Assembly: GCA_945878135.1 (NCBI GenBank)
Contig: CAMDUL010000009.1
Span: 1-64,000, forward strand
Direction: 5' to 3'
From: Chthoniobacter flavus
GTDB taxonomy: Bacteria; Verrucomicrobiota; Verrucomicrobiia; Chthoniobacterales; JACTMZ01
DNA length: 64,000 bases
Under the pieces are notes generated by a model that did not search any database, was not told the origin of the DNA, and worked only from the letters and a program-made list of their open reading frames with translations. Below, piece by piece: positions 30,441-42,038 of the stretch (within the stretch, counting starts at the first letter, position 1; every line of letters begins with the position of its first letter). A program made the position numbers and the translations under genes.

Positions 30441-31508
30441 GTGAAATGGTCGTTCCAACTGGCGCGCATCGCGGGCATCGACGTGCGCATCCATGCCACC
30501 TTTTTCCTCCTGCTGGCCTGGTTCGGCGTGGTCTACTTCCTCGAGGGCGGCTACGGCGCGATGATCATCGGCCTGTCGTTCATCATCCTGCTTTTTGTCT
30601 GCGTGATCCTGCATGAATTCGGCCACGCCCTGGCCGCCCGGGCCTACGGGATCAACACGCCGGACATCACGCTGCTGCCCATCGGCGGCATCGCCCGGTT
30701 GGAGCGCATGCCGGACAAGCCTTGGCAGGAGTTGGTCGTCGCTTTGGCCGGACCGGCGGTCAATGTGGTCATCGCTTTCGGTCTCTACATCGTGATCGGA
30801 CGCTTCTTCGGGCTGGGCGACCTGCAGGAATTGGCCGAGGGGCGGGGGAATCTCCTGACGCAGCTGCTGGCCCTCAATGTCATCCTCGTTGTTTTCAATC
30901 TCCTGCCCGCTTTTCCCATGGACGGCGGACGCGTCCTGCGGTCGCTGCTGGCCATGCGTCTCAGTCATGCCCGTGCCACCCGGATCGCGGCCGCGGTCGG
31001 ACAAGTCGTGGCCGTGCTCTTCGGCTTGCTCGGTTTGTTCGGCGGCAACCCGTTCCTGCTCTTCATTGCAGTGTTTGTTTTCTTCGGCGCCCGCGCCGAG
31101 GCCAACTTCGCCACGTTCAAGGAAACTGCGGAGGGCACGCATGTTGCCGCCGTCATGCATCCGATGGGCCCGGTGCTGATGACCGGAATGACGGTCTCCG
31201 ACGCGGTGCAGGCGGCCATGCAGGGGCACGATGGCGTCCTGCCCGTGGCCGACCAGTCACTGCGTCTGGTCGGCATGATCCCCGCCGACACCTTGGCCCG
31301 CGCGCTGCGCTGGGATCCGTCGGGCAAGATCGACCAAATGGTTCGGCACGATCATGCCGCCATCATCTCGGATGCCTCGCTCTCGCAGGCCGTGGCTGTG
31401 ATGCGCGAAACGGCGCAGGTTGTTTTTCCGGTGGTCAATGCCGGGGGACAACTGGTCGGCATGCTCAAGCGGGAGGACGTCGAGCGTGCTTTCGCCGACG
31501 CTGCTTGA
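30441..31508 (+). CDS. Site-2 protease family metalloprotease with CBS domains
   Basis: 355-residue intramembrane zinc protease of the M50B rhomboid-unlike type. The GTG at 30441 gives VKWSFQLARIAGIDVRIH, a common start of this group. The zinc motif is VILHEFGHALAA (about residues 59-70), and the third ligand Asp is in LLPAFPMDGGRVL. About six TM segments end near residue 220, followed by two CBS domains (DAVQAAMQGHDGVLPVADQ; QAVAVMRETAQVVFPVVNAG) that may sense adenosyl nucleotides. It could cleave anti-sigma factors or membrane proteins; no substrate is indicated nearby. Confidence 0.92.
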   Translation: MKWSFQLARIAGIDVRIHATFFLLLAWFGVVYFLEGGYGAMIIGLSFIILLFVCVILHEFGHALAARAYGINTPDITLLPIGGIARLERMPDKPWQELVVALAGPAVNVVIAFGLYIVIGRFFGLGDLQELAEGRGNLLTQLLALNVILVVFNLLPAFPMDGGRVLRSLLAMRLSHARATRIAAAVGQVVAVLFGLLGLFGGNPFLLFIAVFVFFGARAEANFATFKETAEGTHVAAVMHPMGPVLMTGMTVSDAVQAAMQGHDGVLPVADQSLRLVGMIPADTLARALRWDPSGKIDQMVRHDHAAIISDASLSQAVAVMRETAQVVFPVVNAGGQLVGMLKREDVERAFADAA

Positions 31509-31525
31509 GCCTCGCTCATTTCGGG

Positions 31526-31556
31526 TTGCCACCGCGGACAGGGCGTCCTTTAATTC
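31526..31556 (+). promoter_or_regulatory. Candidate promoter of the CoA-transferase gene
   Basis: TTGCCA (31526-31531), a 19-base spacer, then TAATTC (31551-31556). Transcription would start near 31563, exactly at the base of the hairpin that occupies the whole leader. Confidence 0.4.
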
Positions 31557-31562
31557 TTTCTT

Positions 31563-31599
31563 GAGCCCCCGGAACCGTGCTGGTCACGGCGCGGGGCTC
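31563..31599 (+). promoter_or_regulatory. Leader hairpin just before the CoA-transferase start codon
   Basis: Outer stem GAGCCCC (31563-31569) pairs with GGGGCTC (31593-31599). An inner stem CCGTG (31575-31579) pairs with CACGG (31585-31589) around CTGGT. The outer stem is followed by TTATCATT and, only eight bases later, the ATG at 31608. It may be the terminator of the preceding protease gene, a 5' leader structure controlling translation, or both. Confidence 0.6.
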
Positions 31600-31607
31600 T
31601 TATCATT

Positions 31608-33104
31608 ATGATTGCCGGATTCCCCGAATTGACCGCGGCCGAAGCCGCGTCTCTGATCAAGGACAACGAGAACATCGGTTTCGGCGGGTTCACCCCCGCG
31701 GGATCGCCCAAGGCGGTCTCGCGCGAGATTGCCCGGCGCGCCATCGAGGAACACGAGGCGGGCCGGCCGTTTTCCGTCGGTGTGATCACCGGGGCGAGCA
31801 CGGGCCCTTCGCTCGACGGAGTGCTGGCGGCGAGTGATGCGATCAAGTTCCGCACGCCCTACCAAAGCGATCCGGAGCTGCGCAAACGGATCAACACGGG
31901 CAAGACGCAGTTCTTCGACATGCATCTCTCGCAACTGCCGCAGGCCGTGCGCTACGGGTTCCTCGGCGATGTCGACTGGGCCATTGTCGAGGTCTGCGAC
32001 ATCAAACCCGGCGGCGAAGTGGTTCTGACCAGCAGCGTCGGGGCTTCGCCGACTTTTCTGCACAAAGCGAAGCGGGTCATTCTCGAGTTGAACAAACGCC
32101 ATCCGGCGGCCTTGCGCGGATTCCACGACATTTACGAGCCGGATGACCCGCCGACGCGCACCCATATCCCGATCTATCATCCGTCCGACCGCATCGGCTC
32201 GGAGACCGTGATGATCGACCCCGCGAAGATCGCCGGTGTGGTTGCCACCGACCTCGACGACGAAGTGAGCGCCTTCGACGAACCGAACGACGTGACGAAA
32301 AAGATCGGCGAGAACGTGGCCGATTTCCTGGCCGGTGAACTGCGCGCCGGGCGCATTGCCCCGGACTTCCTGCCCATCCAAAGCGGGGTGGGCAATGTGG
32401 CCAACGCCGTCCTTTTCGCCATGGGCGGACACCCCGATATCCCGGCCTTCAGCATGTATACCGAGGTGATCCAAGACTCGGTCATCGCGCTGATGCGCCA
32501 GAACCGCATCAAATTCGCCAGCGGCTCCTCCCTGACCATCAGCCCCGAGGTGCTGGATGGTCTTTACCGCGATCTCGAGTCCTTCCGCGGGCGCCTCCTG
32601 CTCCGCCCGCAGGAAATCTCCAACCATCCGGAAGTCGTCCGCCGCCTCGGCATCATCTCGATCAATACCGCGCTGGAGCTCGATCTCTACGGCAACGTCA
32701 ACAGCACACACGTCATGGGCCGTCAAATGATGAACGGCATCGGCGGCTCGGGCGACTTCACCCGCAACGCCTTCATCTCGGTCTTCACATGTCCATCGAC
32801 GGTCAAGGGCGGCAAAATCAGCCCGATTGTCCCGATGGTCTCGCACCTCGACCACAGCGAGCACAGCGTGCAGGTCATCGTGACCGAACACGGCGTGGCC
32901 GACCTGCGCGGCAAATCGCCGCATGAACGCGCGCGGCTCATCATCGAGAAGTGCGCGGACCCATCCTACCGGCCTTTGCTCGAAGCCTACCTCGCGCTGG
33001 GCGGGGAGGCGCACACGCCGCAGTCGTTCGACAATGCCTATGCCCTGCACCGCGCGTTTCTCGCGGCGGGCGACATGCGCACCGCGGTCATCGCCGGCTC
33101 CTGA
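31608..33104 (+). CDS. Acetyl-CoA hydrolase/transferase family protein, probable succinyl-CoA:acetate CoA-transferase
   Basis: 498-residue class I CoA-transferase of the AarC/Cat1/Ach1 group. The N-terminal CoA-binding segment is NIGFGGFTPAGSPKAV, and the catalytic Glu lies in SMYTEVIQDS (about residue 286). GVGNVANAVL precedes it, and the C-terminal GGSGDFTRNAFIS and HGVADLRGKSPHER are family hallmarks. The enzyme would move CoA between acetate and succinate. The next gene is citrate synthase, the pairing seen in the acetate-resistance locus of Acetobacter, so a role in acetate use or a modified TCA cycle is inferred. No SD is visible; a hairpin fills the leader. Confidence 0.93.
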   Translation: MIAGFPELTAAEAASLIKDNENIGFGGFTPAGSPKAVSREIARRAIEEHEAGRPFSVGVITGASTGPSLDGVLAASDAIKFRTPYQSDPELRKRINTGKTQFFDMHLSQLPQAVRYGFLGDVDWAIVEVCDIKPGGEVVLTSSVGASPTFLHKAKRVILELNKRHPAALRGFHDIYEPDDPPTRTHIPIYHPSDRIGSETVMIDPAKIAGVVATDLDDEVSAFDEPNDVTKKIGENVADFLAGELRAGRIAPDFLPIQSGVGNVANAVLFAMGGHPDIPAFSMYTEVIQDSVIALMRQNRIKFASGSSLTISPEVLDGLYRDLESFRGRLLLRPQEISNHPEVVRRLGIISINTALELDLYGNVNSTHVMGRQMMNGIGGSGDFTRNAFISVFTCPSTVKGGKISPIVPMVSHLDHSEHSVQVIVTEHGVADLRGKSPHERARLIIEKCADPSYRPLLEAYLALGGEAHTPQSFDNAYALHRAFLAAGDMRTAVIAGS

Positions 33105-33145
33105 CACGCTCAACGGAAAAATCGCGCGGACGGGGTCCCTTTTGT

Positions 33146-33175
33146 TTGCCAGCCCCCTCGCGCCGCGGTTAGGCT
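33146..33175 (+). promoter_or_regulatory. Candidate promoter of gltA
   Basis: TTGCCA (33146-33151), an 18-base spacer, then TAGGCT (33170-33175). The TTG start codon follows after 9 bases, so the transcript would have at most a few untranslated bases. Confidence 0.5.
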
Positions 33176-33184
33176 ACCGCGATT

Positions 33185-34501
33185 TTGAGCACCGCATCCA
33201 CCACCAACGACAAGGCCAAGCTCTCGCTGCCCGGCGGCCGCGAGGTCGACTTACCCGTTGTCATCGGCACCGAAAACGAACACGCCGTGGACGTGCGCAC
33301 GCTGCGGGACCAGACCGGCTACATCACTTACGACGACGGCTACGCCAACACCGGTTCCTGCCGCAGCAATATCACTTTTATCGACGGGGAGAAGGGCATC
33401 CTCCGGCACCGCGGGTATCGCATCGAGGACCTGGCGGACGAGTCGATTTTCCTCGAGACCGCTTACCTCATCATTTACGGCGAGCTGCCGGCGTCCAAAC
33501 AACTCGCCAAATTCCGCGGCCGTATCGCCTCCAGCGCCTCGGTGCACGAAAGCATGCGTCATTTCTTCGAGGGCTTCCCGGACAGCTCGCATCCCATGGC
33601 CATCCTTTCGGCCATGCTCAACTCGCTCGGTTGCTACTATCCGGAAATGACTTCGCACAAGAAGCAGCTCGACGAGGACCACTTCGACTGGGCCGCGGCG
33701 CTGCTCATTTCGAAGGTGCGCACGCTCGCCGCCATGTCCTACCGCACGAAGCGCGGGCTGCCTTTCGTCTACCCGCGTTGGGACCTCCGCTACGCCGCCA
33801 ATTTCCTGCACATGATGTTTTCCGAGCCCTACCGGGACTACAACCCGAAGCCGGAAGTGACCGATGCGCTCGACCTCATCCTCCTGCTCCACGCCGACCA
33901 CGAACAAAATTGCAGCACCTCGACCGTGCGCATGGTCGCCTCGAGCGGGGCCAATCTTTTCGCCAGCGTCTCGGCCGGCGTCAGTGCCCTCTGGGGTCCT
34001 CTGCACGGCGGGGCCAATGCCGCCGTGATCGAAATGCTCGAGGAAATCAGCGCCTCGGGTGACGACGGACACCGCGCCATCGAGGCGGCCAAGAAGGGCG
34101 AGCGCCGCCTCATGGGTTTCGGGCACCGCGTCTACAAGAACTATGACCCGCGCGCCCGCATTCTCGGGGAGGCGGCCAAGCGGGTGCTCACGGCCATGGG
34201 CATCCAGGATCCTCTCCTCGACATCGCGCAGCACCTCGAACAGGCGGCGCTGAGCGACGACTATTTCGTTTCCCGCAAACTTTACCCCAATGTCGATTTC
34301 TACAGCGGGATCATCCTCCGGGCCATCGGCATCCCGGTGGACATGTTCCCGGTCATGTTCGCCATCGGCCGCATGCCGGGGTGGATCGCCAACTGGCGCG
34401 AGGTCGCCTCGACGCCGAAAATGAAGATCCACCGTCCCCGGCAGGTTTACAGCGGAGCGACCGAGCGTGATTACGTGCCGGTCGAGGAACGTCCGGAATA
34501 G
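33185..34501 (+). CDS. gltA: Citrate synthase
   Basis: Condenses acetyl-CoA and oxaloacetate to citrate. The 438-residue protein is of the GltA type. Motifs are [11 protein letters not shown] near residue 50, [28 protein letters not shown] with the first catalytic His, the second His in [17 protein letters not shown], and [14 protein letters not shown] with the CoA-site residues. The C-terminus has the catalytic Asp in NVDFYSG and [11 protein letters not shown]. The rare TTG at 33185 is the best start: it follows the -10 box by 9 bases and keeps the N-terminal arm. It may be co-regulated with the CoA-transferase upstream. Confidence 0.96.
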   Translation: MSTASTTNDKAKLSLPGGREVDLPVVIGTENEHAVDVRTLRDQTGYITYDDGYANTGSCRSNITFIDGEKGILRHRGYRIEDLADESIFLETAYLIIYGELPASKQLAKFRGRIASSASVHESMRHFFEGFPDSSHPMAILSAMLNSLGCYYPEMTSHKKQLDEDHFDWAAALLISKVRTLAAMSYRTKRGLPFVYPRWDLRYAANFLHMMFSEPYRDYNPKPEVTDALDLILLLHADHEQNCSTSTVRMVASSGANLFASVSAGVSALWGPLHGGANAAVIEMLEEISASGDDGHRAIEAAKKGERRLMGFGHRVYKNYDPRARILGEAAKRVLTAMGIQDPLLDIAQHLEQAALSDDYFVSRKLYPNVDFYSGIILRAIGIPVDMFPVMFAIGRMPGWIANWREVASTPKMKIHRPRQVYSGATERDYVPVEERPE

Positions 34502-34530
34502 GCCGCGGCTTGTGCCCGGTCCCTGCCGCG

Positions 34531-36081
34531 TCAACCTTTCGCCGCGCGCGGCTTCTTCAGGATCCAGTCGTCGTCTGCGATGACGAACTGCAGTTTGCCC
34601 CGGTGCAGGGCGAATTCACCGACAAACTCGAAGGTCGACGACTTCGGATAGGATCGAAGTTTCTGCCGGAGATCCTCGTCGAAAGAGTGCAGGAGGTATT
34701 CATCCCCGTCGACTTCGACGGCGAGCGGGCGGAGAGAGGTGATTTTTCCGCGCGCCCGGTAAATTTGGCCGATGTGCTCGCCGGGATCCGCGGCATAAGC
34801 CGGCTTGAACGGCGGGACGCTCTCGGGGTCGAGGTCGTCGATCCCGCTTTCGATCAGATCCTCGGGAGCGTCGTCCTTGCCCGGGTTGGACAACGCCATG
34901 CGCTTGGCGGCATCGCCGTCCGCCACCGTGCGGAATCGCGCGACCACCGGGAAATGGTCGCTCCATCCGGCCCCGCGGCCCGCATTGGTCCAGCGGCGCG
35001 GCAAGTTGAGCGGACCGACGGTGTTGACCCCCTCGATGATCACCGCACCGAAGGAGTTGTCGACGTATTGCACGCCACGGTGGTCGTAAAGACCCGGGGT
35101 GATCATGGTCTGCATGAGCGTGCCCCACTCGCCGTCATAGTGGTCCGCGAAACGTCGCTCCGGGGGCTGTTCGTGCCAGAGATTATACAGCGAGTACCCG
35201 GTGGCCGCGGCGGTGGCCTCCTCGTCGCCTTGGGAGCCGAGCACATCGTTGACCGCTGTCTTGCCCAGGTGCGGGTTGACCTCCGACTGGTTGTAGTGGC
35301 TGTTGAAGTCACCCGTGACAATGACATCGACGGCCGGGTCCTCCGCAAAAAGCGCGTCGAGCCGGTCGCGCACGGTGCGGGCATTGAGGCGGCGGGCCTG
35401 CTCGGCGCCCACGTCGCCGGCGCGGGATTTCCAGTGGTTGACCAAAACGGTGAGCGGATGTCCGTCGACGTCGAGGGTGACTTCGAGGATATCGCGTGCA
35501 TCGGGGGTGGCATGGCTGCGCGTGTCCTTGACCGGGAATTTGCTGAACACGGCGTTTTTGTGCGCCTTGCGGTGCACCTTGCTGTCCTTGCTGTCCAAAG
35601 CCGCGAGCTCCGGCTGGTCCCGACCGATGACCACTTGGTAACCCTTCAGACCGCGGTCTTCCAGGTGCTTGAGCAGCAACACTTCGACCGGCAGGCCGCG
35701 GATGTCGTCGTCGAGGTCATCGGTCAGCATGCGCTCGACCGTCGTGTCGCCGTATTTCGCGAGGACCGCCGCGTAGTCCGTGCCGCCGGTCTCCGGGGTG
35801 AAATCGATCTCGAATTCATTGAAGCAGACCACCTCCGGTCCGGCGCCGTCGTTGAATGTCTCGAGCACCCGGCCGACGTTCTGCAGCTTGACCAGCAGCT
35901 TGGCCGGCGAGTAGGCGTGCGCGGCATCGGACTCCGCGTAGTCGTCGAAAATGGCCGCGCCGTCCGCGTCGAAGAGGTTCTCCACATTGTAGGTCAGCAC
36001 GCTGAATTCTTTGGCCGACGAGGGCAGGGGAGCGGACAGGGCGGCGGCGAGGACGAGCCGGCCCGCGAGGGTGAACTTCAT
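34531..36081 (-). CDS. Secreted endonuclease/exonuclease/phosphatase (EEP) family protein
   Basis: 516 residues with a signal peptide (MKFTLAGRLVLAAALSAPL, cleavage near SSAKE). The EEP core begins FSVLTYNVENLFD, with the metal-binding Glu in VVCFNEFEI, the catalytic VLVNHWKSR and VIVTGDFNSHYN, and the terminal WSDHFPVVARF. The last 130 residues form an added domain that resembles an OB-like nucleic-acid module (YRARGKITSLRPLAVEVDG), and it could be an extracellular nuclease. Extracellular DNase or phosphodiesterase activity is inferred. It has one of the few SD-like sequences here: GAGGA 5 bases before the ATG. Confidence 0.85.
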   Translation of the reverse strand: MKFTLAGRLVLAAALSAPLPSSAKEFSVLTYNVENLFDADGAAIFDDYAESDAAHAYSPAKLLVKLQNVGRVLETFNDGAGPEVVCFNEFEIDFTPETGGTDYAAVLAKYGDTTVERMLTDDLDDDIRGLPVEVLLLKHLEDRGLKGYQVVIGRDQPELAALDSKDSKVHRKAHKNAVFSKFPVKDTRSHATPDARDILEVTLDVDGHPLTVLVNHWKSRAGDVGAEQARRLNARTVRDRLDALFAEDPAVDVIVTGDFNSHYNQSEVNPHLGKTAVNDVLGSQGDEEATAAATGYSLYNLWHEQPPERRFADHYDGEWGTLMQTMITPGLYDHRGVQYVDNSFGAVIIEGVNTVGPLNLPRRWTNAGRGAGWSDHFPVVARFRTVADGDAAKRMALSNPGKDDAPEDLIESGIDDLDPESVPPFKPAYAADPGEHIGQIYRARGKITSLRPLAVEVDGDEYLLHSFDEDLRQKLRSYPKSSTFEFVGEFALHRGKLQFVIADDDWILKKPRAAKG

Positions 36082-36116
36082 AGATCCTCACCATGGGCCT
36101 CGCGGCCCTTCTCGCG

Positions 36117-36154
36117 CAAATAAAAATCCCGCCCCGCGCGGACGCGGGACGGGA
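36117..36154 (-). terminator. Intrinsic terminator of ppdK
   Basis: A 12-bp stem with one mismatch (arms 36127-36138 and 36143-36154, loop CGGA) is followed on the minus strand by ATTTTTATTT (plus strand 36117-36126). It lies 28 bases after the ppdK stop and before the EEP gene start. Confidence 0.88.
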
Positions 36155-36181
36155 CGACGGGAGGGAAATTCCCGGAGGTTT

Positions 36182-38941
<2,760 letters not shown>

Positions 38942-38979
38942 GAGTGTGGGTAAAATTTGGTTGAGAAAGAACGGAGAGA

Positions 38980-39006
38980 ATTATCCGGCGGGGCGGGCGG
39001 TGTCAA
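38980..39006 (-). promoter_or_regulatory. Candidate sigma70-type promoter of ppdK
   Basis: On the minus strand TTGACA (39001-39006) and GATAAT (38980-38985) are separated by 15 bases. Both boxes are close to the E. coli consensus, the best such pair seen. The leader would be about 30 bases. It overlaps the last codons of bioA. Confidence 0.5.
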
Positions 39007-40301
39007 TTTCCACCGCAGATTTCGCGGATACCGGCCCGCAGAGCCGCCACCGATCGATCCAGTTCCGGTCCGGTGAAGCAGAGCGGCGGCATCAAAACCA
39101 GGGTGTCACGGATCGGCCGGGTGAGGAGTCCGTGCCGCCGAGCAGCCATGCAGATCCTGGCCCCGGTTTCGTCCTGCCAAGGAAACGGCGTGCCGTCGGA
39201 TCCGGCCACATCGATGCCCGCGATGAATCCGCACTGGCGGATGGCGGACACGTTCGGCTCCGTGCCGAGTTCAGCGAGCAATTCGGTCAGATGCGCGATC
39301 TTCGGCTGAAGTTGCTCCAGCGTCCCTTCCTCCTCGAAGACTTCCAAGTTGGCCAATGCCGCGGCGCAGCCCAGCGGATTGCCACAGTAGCTGTGCCCGT
39401 AAAACAGCGTCTTCATTTCCGCGTAGTCGCCGAGGAATGCTTGAAACACTTTCTCCTTGGTCAGCGTGGCAGCCAGCGGCATGGTCCCGCCGCTCAGGCC
39501 TTTGGCCAGGGCGATGAAGTCGGGGACAACACCCTCGTGCTCGCAGGCGAACATCTTCCCGGTGCGTCCGAATCCGGTCATGACTTCGTCGAGAAGGAGA
39601 AAAACCCCTTCGCGGTCGCACCACGCCCGCAGATCGCGCAACAACCCCGGCGGCCAAGTGCGCATGCCGCCCGCGCCCTGGATCATGGGCTCGATGACTA
39701 TCCCGGCCAAGGGAGCTTTGGTCACTGCGTCGAGCGCGTTCAACGCGGCCATATCGGCCACCCGGGCGACCGGGAAACTCAGCGGAGCGAAGCGGTCCTG
39801 GAACGCCGCGATCCCGCCGAGGCTGGCCGCCCCGGCCGTGTCGCCGTGGTAGGCATGATCGAAGGCCGCGAAGCGGCAACGCTCCGGATGACCGGTCAGT
39901 TGATGGAATTGCACCGCCATCTTCAGCGCCACCTCGATGGCCGTGGACCCGTCATCGGAATAGAAAACGCGGGTCAGCGTTTCCCGAGGAAAGAGGGCCA
40001 CGAGCTTCTCGGCCAGCCGGATGGCCGGTTCGTTGGTCGTCCCGAGAAAAGAACTGTGCGCCAGTTTTCCCGCCTGGGCGCGGATGGCCGCGATGATTTT
40101 CGGATGCGAGTGCCCGTGGATATTCGTCCAGATGGAGCTGTTGCCGTCCAAGTATTCGCGTCCGTCGCTGTCGATGAGCACGCTTCCGCGCCCCCCGGAA
40201 AGGACGAGCGGATCAGATCCGGGCGCACACCAGTCGCGCATCTGGGTGAACGGGTGCCAGAGGTGCTGCTTGTCGGCGGCCTGCAATTCGCTGGTGCGCA
40301 T
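39003..40301 (-). CDS. bioA: Adenosylmethionine-8-amino-7-oxononanoate aminotransferase
   Basis: PLP-dependent enzyme of biotin synthesis that aminates KAPA to DAPA using S-adenosylmethionine. It is 432 residues from the ATG at 40301. BioA-specific features are QHLWHPFTQM near the N-terminus, YLDGNSSIWTNIHGHSHP, and FDHAYHGDTAGAASLGG. The PLP region has LLLDEVMTGFGRTGKMFACE and the Schiff-base Lys in DFIALAKGLSGG. No other bio genes are in the window. The ATG lies 8 bases after a -10-like box. Confidence 0.93.
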   Translation of the reverse strand: MRTSELQAADKQHLWHPFTQMRDWCAPGSDPLVLSGGRGSVLIDSDGREYLDGNSSIWTNIHGHSHPKIIAAIRAQAGKLAHSSFLGTTNEPAIRLAEKLVALFPRETLTRVFYSDDGSTAIEVALKMAVQFHQLTGHPERCRFAAFDHAYHGDTAGAASLGGIAAFQDRFAPLSFPVARVADMAALNALDAVTKAPLAGIVIEPMIQGAGGMRTWPPGLLRDLRAWCDREGVFLLLDEVMTGFGRTGKMFACEHEGVVPDFIALAKGLSGGTMPLAATLTKEKVFQAFLGDYAEMKTLFYGHSYCGNPLGCAAALANLEVFEEEGTLEQLQPKIAHLTELLAELGTEPNVSAIRQCGFIAGIDVAGSDGTPFPWQDETGARICMAARRHGLLTRPIRDTLVLMPPLCFTGPELDRSVAALRAGIREICGGN

Positions 40302-40309
40302 TGCGCGCC

Positions 40310-40337
40310 AGCATAGTCCGGGACAAGCCGGTGGAAA
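40310..40337 (-). promoter_or_regulatory. Candidate promoter of bioA
   Basis: On the minus strand TTTCCA (40332-40337), a 16-base spacer and TATGCT (40310-40315) precede the ATG by 8 bases. Another predicted leaderless arrangement. Confidence 0.4.
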
Positions 40338-40410
40338 GCGCTTCCGCGGCGACACGGGATGCGAGGTGTGTTGGCGGCAGGTGACCGGGGACCAGCGCAC
40401 GGAACGGTCT

Positions 40411-40441
40411 TTCCATGACCGGCTCCCTTGTGCCATAGCCA
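40411..40441 (+). promoter_or_regulatory. Candidate promoter of the second mla operon
   Basis: TTTCCA (40411-40416), a 19-base spacer, TAGCCA (40436-40441), then 6 bases to the GTG start at 40448. The -10 resembles those of thyA and gltA. Confidence 0.38.
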
Positions 40442-40447
40442 TGGGAC

Positions 40448-41224
40448 GTGGTCGCGAGTCTTGGCAGTTACACCATCGGGCGGGTGAGGGGATTGGGCGG
40501 CTTCGCTCTCTTCATCGCCCGTTCCCTTGGCGCCGTCTTCTCCACGCGGCGACTTCCCGCGCGGATCGGCCGCGCCGTCTACGAGCAGGGCTTCCGCTGC
40601 CTGCCGGTCATTCTCATCGTCGGCATGTTCACCGGACTGGTTCTCGGCCTGCAGGGCTACTACGTGCTCAACCGCTTCGGATCGGAGGGCCTGCTCGGCG
40701 CCTTGGTTTCCTTGAGTCTGGTCCGGGAAATGGCGCCCGTCCTCGCCGCACTGATGCTCGTCGGGCAGGCCGGTTCCGCTCTCGCCGCGGAGTTGGGAAT
40801 CCAGCGCAACTCCGAGCAGATTGTCGCCCTTGATACAATGGGCATCGACAGCCACGGCTATCTTGTCACCCCGCGCCTGCTCGCCGCTCTTTTTGTCTTT
40901 CCGGCGCAGACCGCGCTGTTCGTCGCGGTCGGCCTGTGGGGCGGCAGCCTTTCCGGCTCGCTGCTTCTCGGAGTCGACCCGGGTATCTACTGGTCATCGG
41001 TCCACCGCGCCGTGGAGGCCGAGGATGTGCGCGAGTGCCTGATCAAAGCGCTGACCTTCGGCGCCCTGACCATCGGCATCTGCGCGTATCAGGGATTCCA
41101 TGCCCACCGCATCCGTCGGGCCACCGGGGCGCGCGCGGTCAGCGCGGCCACGACCAAGGCAGTGGTCATCTCCAGCATCGCGGTGCTGGCCGCGGATTAT
41201 GTCATCACTTCGTTCCTGGTCTGA
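40448..41224 (+). CDS. mlaE: MlaE-family permease, second locus
   Basis: 258-residue inner-membrane permease from a GTG start at 40448. Five or six TM helices are visible, with the family core VREMAPVLAALMLVGQAGSA and ELGIQRNSEQIVALDTMGI. The EQI-AL element is kept but the rest differs clearly from the first-locus copy, so this is a distant paralogue rather than a recent duplicate. It heads an unbroken mlaE-F-D-C-A operon and would form the membrane part of the phospholipid transporter. Confidence 0.92.
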   Translation: MVASLGSYTIGRVRGLGGFALFIARSLGAVFSTRRLPARIGRAVYEQGFRCLPVILIVGMFTGLVLGLQGYYVLNRFGSEGLLGALVSLSLVREMAPVLAALMLVGQAGSALAAELGIQRNSEQIVALDTMGIDSHGYLVTPRLLAALFVFPAQTALFVAVGLWGGSLSGSLLLGVDPGIYWSSVHRAVEAEDVRECLIKALTFGALTIGICAYQGFHAHRIRRATGARAVSAATTKAVVISSIAVLAADYVITSFLV

Positions 41225-41228
41225 CGCG

Positions 41229-42038
41229 ATGACGAGCCCGAAGACAGGACCGCTTTTGCGGGTCGGGGGATTGCGCAAGGCATTCGACGAACGTGTTGTC
41301 CTCCGCGACGTGGGCTTCGCCGTCGAGCGCGGGAGTATTTTCACCGTGCTCGGTCCGAGTGGCGCGGGAAAATCGGTTCTTTTGAAGTGTCTCGCCGGCG
41401 TGGAGCAACCGGACGGCGGCACGGTCTTGTTCGAAAGCCAGCCGCTCGATTTCCGCGACCGCGCCATGCGCGAATCGTTCCGTCGCCGGTGCAGCTTTCT
41501 TTTCCAGGGCAACGCGCTTTTCGATTCCCTGACCGCTCTGCAGAATGTGGCCTTGCCGCTCGAGCAGACCACGCCGCTTTCGCGCGGCGAAATCAACCGG
41601 CGCGCCATGGAGGCGTTGCGGCAGCTGGAATTGGATGATCATGCGGACCGCTTCCCCGGGATGCTTTCCGGCGGGATGCAAAAGCGGCTCGCGCTGGCCC
41701 GGGCCATTGTCACCCATCCGGAAATGGTTTTCTTCGATGAGCCCACGGCCGGGCTCGACCCTCTGCGGCGCAACGCGGTTTTCGCCATGATCGCCAAATA
41801 CCAGGCGGTGTTCGGGTTCACCGCCTTGATTGTCACCCACGATGTGGTCGAAGCGCTGGCCGCCAGCTCCGTGGTCGCCCTGCTCCACGAGGGAGAAATC
41901 TGCTTTGCCGGCCGTCCGGAAGAGTTTGCCGCCTCCGGCCATCCGGTGGTTCAATCTTTCCGCGACAGCCCCGCGGCCTTGCGTTCGACCCTGGATGCCA
42001 TGCGCAGGGGCGGTGCTTTGACGGAGGAAAAAGAATGA
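41229..42038 (+). CDS. mlaF: Mla-type ABC transporter ATP-binding protein, second locus
   Basis: 269-residue ATPase. Walker A is LGPSGAGKSVLLK, the Q-loop is FLFQGNALFDSL, the signature is MLSGGMQKRLALARAI, Walker B is MVFFDEPTAGLDPLRR, and the switch His is in LIVTHDVVEA. It begins four bases after mlaE and overlaps mlaD (ATGA), so it is part of the operon. It hydrolyses ATP to drive lipid transfer through MlaE and the MCE ring. Confidence 0.93.
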   Translation: MTSPKTGPLLRVGGLRKAFDERVVLRDVGFAVERGSIFTVLGPSGAGKSVLLKCLAGVEQPDGGTVLFESQPLDFRDRAMRESFRRRCSFLFQGNALFDSLTALQNVALPLEQTTPLSRGEINRRAMEALRQLELDDHADRFPGMLSGGMQKRLALARAIVTHPEMVFFDEPTAGLDPLRRNAVFAMIAKYQAVFGFTALIVTHDVVEALAASSVVALLHEGEICFAGRPEEFAASGHPVVQSFRDSPAALRSTLDAMRRGGALTEEKE

